64,000 nt of DNA from Girardinichthys multiradiatus (taxonomy: Eukaryota > Chordata > Actinopteri > Cyprinodontiformes > Goodeidae), in the NCBI RefSeq assembly GCF_021462225.1, contig NC_061800.1:9643002-9707001 (forward strand), read 5' to 3'. A program made the position numbers and the translations under genes. Shown in pieces: positions 56,061 to 64,000 of the stretch (positions within the stretch are counted from its first letter, which is position 1; each line of letters starts with the position of its first letter). The notes under the pieces are model-generated. The model worked only from the letters and a program-made list of their open reading frames with translations, had not been told where the DNA came from and searched no databases.

Positions 56061-59000
56061 ACAGCCATGCGTATCATATCTGGGCGCAATAAATTAGAAA
56101 GTGATATAGAAAATCACCAGGCAAAAATTGAGAAAAAAAAGAAAAAATATGAACCCTTTAAAGATTTATATATGTATTTATCGTTTAACAGCTGAATAAA
56201 AACTCGTGGGAAAGGTTCGCTCTACCTCAATCAACAGAGTGGGAAAAAAAAAAAATCTTGGTTCATTTTCTAAGTCTATTTTTATTTCCAATCCAACACA
56301 CCCACCGCCCACCAAAAAAACAAAAAGCAAAATCTTGGTTTTTCTCGTCTCAAGCAAGTCCAGGAAGATAAGTGAAAAAATGTAGTCATTTTCCTGTGTA
56401 TTTTTGTAATACCTCTTCTGTCCACAAAAGGTGTGGGTCGGCCAGCCAGCTAAGTGGAGGTGAGTGCAAGAAAACTATATTTTGTTTAAAAAAAAAATCA
56501 GTAAGTCTGGTTTCAAAATATGCTTTGTGATGTTTTTAGATGAGAAATTTGACCTTAAAAGCCATATGAGTCTGCTTTTAAATTCACAACGGTTTTAGAG
56601 ACACAAAGGCCCGCGTCAGACACAGGTTTAATTGGGAGTTGGAGCTCGCTTACCCTGTGGAGTACGGCCTGATCTCAGGAGAGTGCACTGTCATATTACC
56701 GCTACTTGTTTGATGTTTAGTTAATATACATTATGTAAGAAATGAGGCTTTGTGATTGATAATTACAGGTAGCTCAATACAAAAACTACCTCTTCTATGT
56801 TTATTCTAATGAACAGTTAGCTATATTGTATGATAATTGAATTTTGTTGTGCTGCAACACTTATTTTGAAGGACACTGTCTGTCTCTGCTATCAGGAAGT
56901 AGCACATTTATAAGCTTGACAGCTTGAGCCTGCAACTCTGAAGATGGTCTAAGTGACACAGCAGAAACACAGCAGAAAAAAACAAGGGAAGTAGCAGACT
57001 AGGCCATTTGTACCATACAAAGGTGACATCCTATATGACATCAACTTTGAAAATGTTGGCAGCTTTTTGGAAATCTAATCTAAACTATAGTAAGGGTCTC
57101 TAGAGAATATTTACGTAGACTGGTGCTAGTAATGCTAGCTATGGTAAACATGCTTATTAGTCATATATAGAGCATAATAAAGTTTACATTGACAACTCTA
57201 AAAACAATTAATTTTAAAATAAAAAATCCTGTTTTACAGCAACTGCAGTCTCTCTCACACACAGTGTGACAGCTGCCCTCCAAAACTAGTTAATGACCTT
57301 TCACAAAAGGAAGGTTGGAGCAAACATTTTGAACACTGTTAAATATAGTTGTAAAAGAAAACCTGGAATTGGCTATTGTATCTGCAAGTCAAAGTTTTAC
57401 AAAAAAAACTGAGATTGTAAATTGTCCACATATTTCTAATAGTCTTCCTGGTTTCTGTCAATCTGTGCAGTAGAGATGAGTACAAATCACCGACATTAAT
57501 ATGATGGTTGTCAGTTGAAATAAAATAAAGATAAAGTGTTTCCCTAAAATTATTTTGCAACTGTCTAATGCTTAATTTTGCTGCGTTTAAATGCATTACT
57601 TACTAACTGCAGCAAATTTCCGCTATATTTTGATATTTTTCTACTGGTGTTTGGTAAATGTGCAGCTAATAAGAGAAGCACTGCAAAATGAAACTCTATA
57701 GAACTCATATTCCATCTGCTCCTCAGATGCTGCTGGAGTACACCGTCTGTGTTCCAGTTCCAGCAGTGTCAGTTCACACAAATAAACATCTGGTTTGTTT
57801 ACTGCAGCCTGCAGGGTACACTGTACTACAACATGATAAGCATGAAAGCATCTAGGTCAAATACCCAAATGCATAGTTAAGTGACAACGATGAAGAAATG
57901 AGGAGAGCAGGGAGCTTGAGAGGTAGCAAAGAAAGAAATGAGTGATCGAGAAGAGAGCAAGAGCAGCACTTCAAAGTGTAGGAACAGATGAGTGATAGTG
58001 AACACGGTAATTAGGGAGAACCGTGAACAGATCTGCCTGTGGGGGCAAGGCAGAGTTGCAAATGTAGAGTCACCCATTTTCATATTTTTAATGCTATATA
58101 AATTACTTAATTTAAATAAAGCATTGCTATTTCTCAGACCAAACTACAAGAATTCTTTAAAAGGAGCATCATTTGCTGTTTTATTTTATTTTATTTTAAA
58201 TCAAATAAATCGAATAAGGGATATAATCCTGATATAATCCTGATTACTACTCATTTTTTCTGTTTTTCCTCTACAAGTACTAGAACCCTTGCTTGATATG
58301 TTTTGGGAAATTACAGTAATGAAGTTGAAGTGAATTTGGCTGACACGCATGCTTCTGACAAAATGTTTGTGACTTAAAGCTGCAACCATAATGTTTCTAA
58401 TGATGCCAAGTATGCTTGCATATCTTAAAATGCTTTTTATCTTGGTCCAAACATGAAGAAATGAAGCACATTTTATGAAATGTCAACTTCTGTAAAGGAT
58501 ATGATGTAGAGTTCCTGTTTATGTTGCGTCTTTATTACAGCCCCAGGTTTATTTGCCCTTTTGCAAATTTGCATCCCTTTTTTCATACCCAGTGTTTGCC
58601 ATTTCATCCAAATCTCCTTATATTTTTTACACATGTACTTACTGTATATAACTGTATATTATGTGTTTGGAGGTTTTATGCTTAATTGTACAACCCATGA
58701 TGCTTTGCATGAATTGTGATTGCGTTGACTTAGCTACTGGCATTTTAAAGAGTCGGATTAAAAAGAAACGTACAATATAATTGAATTCTATATTTATCTG
58801 CCATTTTCTATGCTTTTTAATTGCTCAGAGTATAACTTAATTGTGGATTTGACTATTTGTTTTTGCAACTTCTGTCTTGATTCCACCTCTGTTGGAAGCC
58901 AAAGGAATCCACTGATGTTTCACTTTGAGTCCATGTTTAACAATCACCTGCTAAAGTCACAAGTTAAGCTTTGTCTGATTGTAGGTTCAGCAAAGAACAA

Positions 59001-61840
59001 GTAGTCTTGTTTGGACATGTGTAAGCTTTGCAGGAACATGTCCATAACTAAATGATTTTCAAAACAGACAATAAAAAGGAAATTAAGCTAAACTGCAAAC
59101 CAGGTACTTCACAGCTAGTTAGCAGAGGTGGTAATCTTTAGACACCTCATAAATCCATTCAGCCCCCACCCAGGCAGGGTGGTAGGTCAGTACCTCTATG
59201 CTTATCCTTTCAATCCAGGAGTTTAAGACAAGTACAATTCCCATCGATCCCCAAAAAGTACCATGCTCTGCAAGAGGTTGGTGTGTTCTGTCTCTGTAAT
59301 TAAGAGTCTTACTGACATAGATCTTTAATCAGTATAACAATATCTGCTTAGAACACAGAACTAAATGCGGACAGTGAGCAAGGATTTCATATTTGGCCTA
59401 ACACTAATTCAGTTTTTCTTCACTGCTGAACCATCTACACGAGGAGTCTCTCCAAAGTAAATAAAAAAACATTAATGATGATCTGGGGCCAATTGAGCCA
59501 ACAAGTGTCACTGGATAGAGGGATGTTTCAGTTCCTCCTGGACCTGTTACCCCCCTCAACCTAAAGAATATATGGATGGATTCATTCTTTTCTGCTGTGC
59601 TCCCCTTTAGAATTTTGTCTGGTACTACTGTCTAGACAAACAAGAGCCTGTCAGTCCACACTGTTCTTGTGTGTATGTTATTTAGGTTTTTCAACAGAAA
59701 ATCACTTAAATTCTAATTTCTTTAGAGAAAACCTGCTCTTCTAACCTTTTTCAAAATAAGGAATTTCGAATCTTCTTCATTCATTAAAGGTTCCCTTGCA
59801 GATAACATATTAGTCATTGGGTATTAGATTAAACTTTAGATGAAAAATTACAGGCAATAATAAATGTTAATGAGCTAATCCAGGAAGTTTAATTAATAAA
59901 ACAAAAACTCATTTTATGGTTGACAGATTCAACATACATTAATCATGATCTAATGTTAAGGTGCTATTTTCACATTCCATGATTCTTTTTTTCATGATCA
60001 TCTCTTGCTTTTCCTAAGACAATAAATTTTGCTGGAATCAGCTACGGAAAGTTGTCTTGATTTCCTCATCAGAATTATGAACCATGAAGTAATTGGGTTA
60101 AACAAATTCAATTCCATGAAACACTAGCCAAGTATTAGGAAAAATAGATGCTAGTATGGCACAGAATTCCGTAATATAAAATGCTATGACTAACTTATAC
60201 GGTTTCTTCTGCACTGGCACATCCACGTATTTGTGTGATGACTTGACCAGTAGGAAGTTTGCCTTATTTAGATTACCTTTTCTTAAAAATTAGCCATTAA
60301 TGCACAGAAATGTCAATGAGAAGTACTTGGGTAGTACTATTGACTCCTCCTACCAGTGTATGCTAAGATAAAATAGAAAATCATGATGCAAGCACTAGTC
60401 ACAATTTTATTTTATTGCTGACAGCAGTAGTAATAAAGAAATTGCAGAAAAATACAAACTATTTAAAATAAGAAAATACGACCGCCTCTCCTACATCAGA
60501 TGTGGGGGTAGGAGCAGAAGAGCTTGGAGGGTTTAAATTAAGAAAGGTGGAAGAACTCTTACATGTAAGAAGATATTTTGAAACAAAAGAAAAATAAACA
60601 CAACTTAGGTACATGCTCAACACATATTTGCAACTTCAGACAGCAAGAAATACATATGAGCAGAGTACACTGATACTAACTGGATACCTTATTTATTGTC
60701 TCCATGCAGGAGGTAATGGCTTTACTTTCAGAACAACGTAAGCTCACCTTCGATAGGTCGACTAACATAAAAAATGCTTAAAGTCACAAAACTCTCACCA
60801 TTATCCACCACGGATTTCAGTAATGCAGTGGCCGAGTCAGGGCCACTCTTCTTCCCATTGCTCAGACCCAGTGGTCAGACCACTTCCATTTTTTTCAGTT
60901 TGAACTACTCCGGCTGTTGTGGTCAAAGTTAATCAGGTATGAACTTTTAGAATTTTAAGCTACTAATGACACCACCCTCTAACCAATCACTGACCAACAA
61001 TCTTCTGACATTGCATTTTGGCCCGACTTGACTCCCTTGGAACCGCAGCGAAAGGGGTCCAAAAAAGGGGGCTGGTGCCCAGTAAATGTTACCAATGGAA
61101 AACCCTACAGAACTGAGTAGAGCAGTGCTGAGTAGGTACTAATGATGTAAGTAAGGTATAACTTTTTTCCGAAATGTCGTGTTAGATTTTTGCCAGATAT
61201 AATGGGTCAACAAAAGTCAGCAGTGTTTTTAATTCATGCCATTTTTACCTACTCTTTTTTATTGTTGGCCGTAATTAGAGCAACTGAGGCTGAAGGCCAA
61301 AGATGTTTTGGGGCCCTTTGTGACCTGTGGAAAGAGTTATCAATGAACTCTTGAAGAGATATTGGTTGGCCAACCTCCCCTGGGACCTTTCATCACTGTT
61401 TCATGTTTTCCCCATTTGTATGTTTCCCCATTTCTCACTGTGGACGACTTTCTCATTTGTTCTTACATTTGTTTAGATTGGGGATGCTGTGTTGCTTTTT
61501 GCAATCTTTTGTCCTACTTCATGTTGTCAAACAGGTTCCATAACAGTTAGGGCGGGTTCTTGGCAAAGGGAGCATAGGCAATTGCTTAGAGAGCCAGCTG
61601 CTGAAGGGGTGTTGTTGTGACAACTCACAAAAGAAGAAAGAAAAAAAAAATGAAATAAATAGCAACAGTGTGCAGCTCGGCTGGCATCCTTTTCTGATGC
61701 TCTGCTAAAAGTAAAAATTATGAAAATATAAACAACAACCCGCCCTCTGCGTCCTTTTGTTCCTTACTCTGATGTACCTCCCAATACTGTCAATCAAATA
61801 CGCAAAAAAGGAAAATTGAACTTATCTTCCAATACACCAG
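56061..61840. other. Unassigned intergenic sequence
   Basis: No gene or clear mobile element. AT-rich with simple tracts (TTTTATTTTATTTTATTTT near 58180). Confidence 0.45.
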
Positions 61841-62160
61841 TGGCGGCCAACCCATAGGGGGCAATGGGGCACCGCCCTCCCTGATAAAAGAGGGGGAAAT
61901 GTAACTATTTAGTTTTACTTACTAAAGTGTGCCTCTATGTAATATGAAATATATACAAACTACATTTTCCACCTACTGATATTCATTCACTCATTCAATT
62001 CACACAGACAGACTGTCTCTATCATGGGGCACTGTTCAGAGTGCCCCAGCAGTGCATCCAAGTAGCCAATCATGTGCAGTTGCTAGGGAAAATGAATAAA
62101 TATATATGGCCAATCAGTGTAGCAGAATTTCATGGCCTTGGGGCACTGAAAATATTGCTC
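61841..62160. repeat. Possible interspersed repeat with recurrent GGGGCACTG motifs
   Basis: CAGTGGCGGCCAACCCATAGG is followed by three occurrences of GGGGCAC(C/T)G. The opening resembles a fish interspersed repeat, but I cannot place the family or its ends. Confidence 0.3.
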
Positions 62161-64000
62161 CTCGCAGGTTAAAAAAACGTTTGTGTGGCGCAGTCAATCA
62201 GAGGGATGATGGCAAAGTTAACGAGCAATGTGCAGCTTCCACTAAATTCAGTGAGATCCACAAAGAGTTGTTTAACTTATTTAACAGCGGGATTGGAAGC
62301 TATGAATCAGAGGCTAGCTTCAGTGTTGTGTTTTTCACCTGAAACAGCTGTGAACTGATGTTAGAACAGCCTTACATAGGTTTACCTGTGGAATGGTTGT
62401 TTGACTGCATTTCCTCTATGAATAGTCCAAGGAGAAGCCATAACTGTCAAGTCACAGAGCTGGGTGCAGGTCGGTAGTGTGTTGTGTGGAGTTTCTCTCT
62501 TACCTCTTTCCACAAGGTGTGACAAGCAGGAGCAACCTCACAGCTGTTGTTCATCAAGGAGCAATCAGGGAGAGCTCTTAAGCTGCTGGAAACCAGGAGG
62601 AGGCATCTGATTGTTTGCTCACTTAGTGGTAATCATGCCAACAAGACCAGCTCAGAATTGTGCTTGTTTAAATCCTAATCATTTTGTTTCTTACCTTGGC
62701 TGTGCTCCTTTCCCTCCAGTTTACTGCTTTTGGAGAGCCTGGCCTGGTTTGTCGTTCTTCGAACCATCCTTTGTCCGATGGAGGAATATTTAAGTGTATT
62801 TATCACTGCTGAAAGCCCGCTCTTGTTTTCCTGGACCAGCAAGCACAAGGAAAGAACTCAGAACCTGTGAACAGAGATTATGCTCAACGCTCTGCCAGTC
62901 CACCCTCCAACACCACTCCTCTCCTAGAAGGAACTCCCCGCAGCTCATGCCAGCCTGCCAAACTCAGTTTCTGTGACTAACTCACCTTTCCCTGAACATC
63001 CGCATCCACATCCAGGTAAGCGTCATCTCTATCCACTGCAAATCCACTATTCACTTACCTCCATAACATAGGCTCGTGTATTCCTTAGTGTTTCGACCTG
63101 CTGTGACCTGACTCTGGCCGTCCCTGAAACACTTCCTGATAATTAGGGTTTCAAGCCCGCGGGTGTGGGCGAAGGCCATGCAAGGCATGGCTGTCAGACC
63201 CTTCACTTATAAAGAAATTCCCCAAAAATCACCCGTGGTACCTAGAGAGCCCAAACCTTCAGTATATGTTCTGTGCATAATCCTGACAAGTACCTATTCT
63301 AGCTAAAGCTCTATCTCAAAGCGCTTCACTACAGTGTACAATGTTTGGTAATAAAGCTAGCAGTTGTATCTCAAGTTCTGTTTGGCCAAACGCCGTGGCA
63401 TTTTGCACACTACTTAAGTAGACAATGCCTATAATCCCCAATAAACATTGTTCAGCTTGGACTGCCCACTTGTGTACAATTAATTAATAAAGATATATGC
63501 TAATCAATAATGGCAATTATAAATTTTGATGAGCTCATTAAAGTGTGGTAGCTGAAGAAAATCAGGCCTATTTTACATATGAACAAGGTTCTTGGTGAAT
63601 ATTTTGAGATTTTTCTGACAAAGTATGGATTTTACGTGAATTTTCCAATTTTGGTCATTATTACTAATATCATTGAAATGATAGTTAACAATTTCATTTA
63701 AAACAATCATGACAAACAATGTATATCATTCCACATATAGATATGGTTTTCTGAGAATATTTAGGGAATTTTATGAAATACCATATATTTTATATAAATC
63801 TTTAAATTTGGCTAAGTACTATGGATATGACAGTTAATGATTTTTGGTTGAAAAAGTAATTAATTGAGGCACTTGAATAAACAGTTATATTGTTTCTTCT
63901 ATAGTCACGGAGATCTAAGAATATTTTGGGAATATTTCAATGAAATAAGGATTATTAATGAATATTTAAATTCGGTTCATTGTAGGTTGTTAATGTATAA
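62161..64000. other. Unassigned sequence at the right edge
   Basis: 62440-63180 is GC-richer, with CCAGGTAAGCG at 63013-63023 that would suit a splice donor, but no supported exon. 63400-64000 is very AT-rich. No gene called. Confidence 0.4.

Noticed and set aside
62440..63030. Host exon ending at a CAG/GTAAGC donor near 63015
   Set aside because: No supported reading frame, acceptor or domain; could be part of a retroelement 5' region.
1..64000. CRISPR arrays, bacterial operons, Shine-Dalgarno sites
   Set aside because: The sequence is vertebrate; the only regular tandem repeats are the 29-bp minisatellite and the ERV leader units.

Overview
This window reads as transposon-rich intergenic DNA of a ray-finned fish, probably a spiny-rayed teleost. 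The evidence is the repeat content: Tc1/mariner elements of DD38E and DD36E type, older Tc1 relics, L2-like and APE-type LINE pieces, teleost SINE-like repeats, and two gamma/epsilon-like endogenous retroviruses (ERVs). I found no host protein-coding exon, tRNA gene or rRNA gene I could defend. All family names come from reading the sequence; no database search was possible.

Layout. 1-1.4 kb is unassigned. 1.4-3.1 kb is a complete DD38E Tc1 element. 3.1-16 kb is mostly unassigned, with a strongly purine-biased block at about 3.8-6.3 kb and a SINE near 13 kb. 16.6-20.2 kb holds two minus-strand L2-like LINE fragments; the second sits inside a DNA element with short inverted ends. 20.6-21.5 kb has the C-terminal fragment of another LINE and a SINE. 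23.8-35.6 kb is a second DD38E Tc1 element split by a 10.3-kb minus-strand provirus (ERV1) with 4-bp target duplication, two LTRs, a tRNA-Trp primer site, gag, pol, env and a polypurine tract. 36.1-38.9 kb has old Tc1 relics and a SINE. 38.9-40.7 kb is a DD36E Tc1 element split by a solo LTR. 44.3-55.1 kb is a four-level nest: old Tc1, then the 5' part of a LINE, then ERV2, then a DD36E Tc1 element in the 3' LTR of ERV2. 55.6-56.1 kb is another L2 fragment, and the rest to 64 kb is unassigned.

How the parts work. ERV1 once encoded a full virus. gag carries two premature stops, pol has a protease-region deletion, an RT/RNase H deletion and several frame changes, and env is one long frame broken only by two TGA codons. 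ERV2 has LTRs that differ at only about 5 of 295 bases, yet its gag, pol and env are reduced to fragments. That suggests it was copied by proteins supplied in trans while its RNA signals were kept.

The most interesting signals are: (1) a segment of ERV1 pol between protease and RT with paired H-x-T and H-x-S motifs in a strand-helix-strand context resembling 2H phosphoesterases; (2) a tandemly duplicated three-hairpin array in the ERV2 leader with compensatory stem changes; and (3) two hairpins at the ERV1 pol-env junction with the same 19-nt apex on unrelated basal stems.
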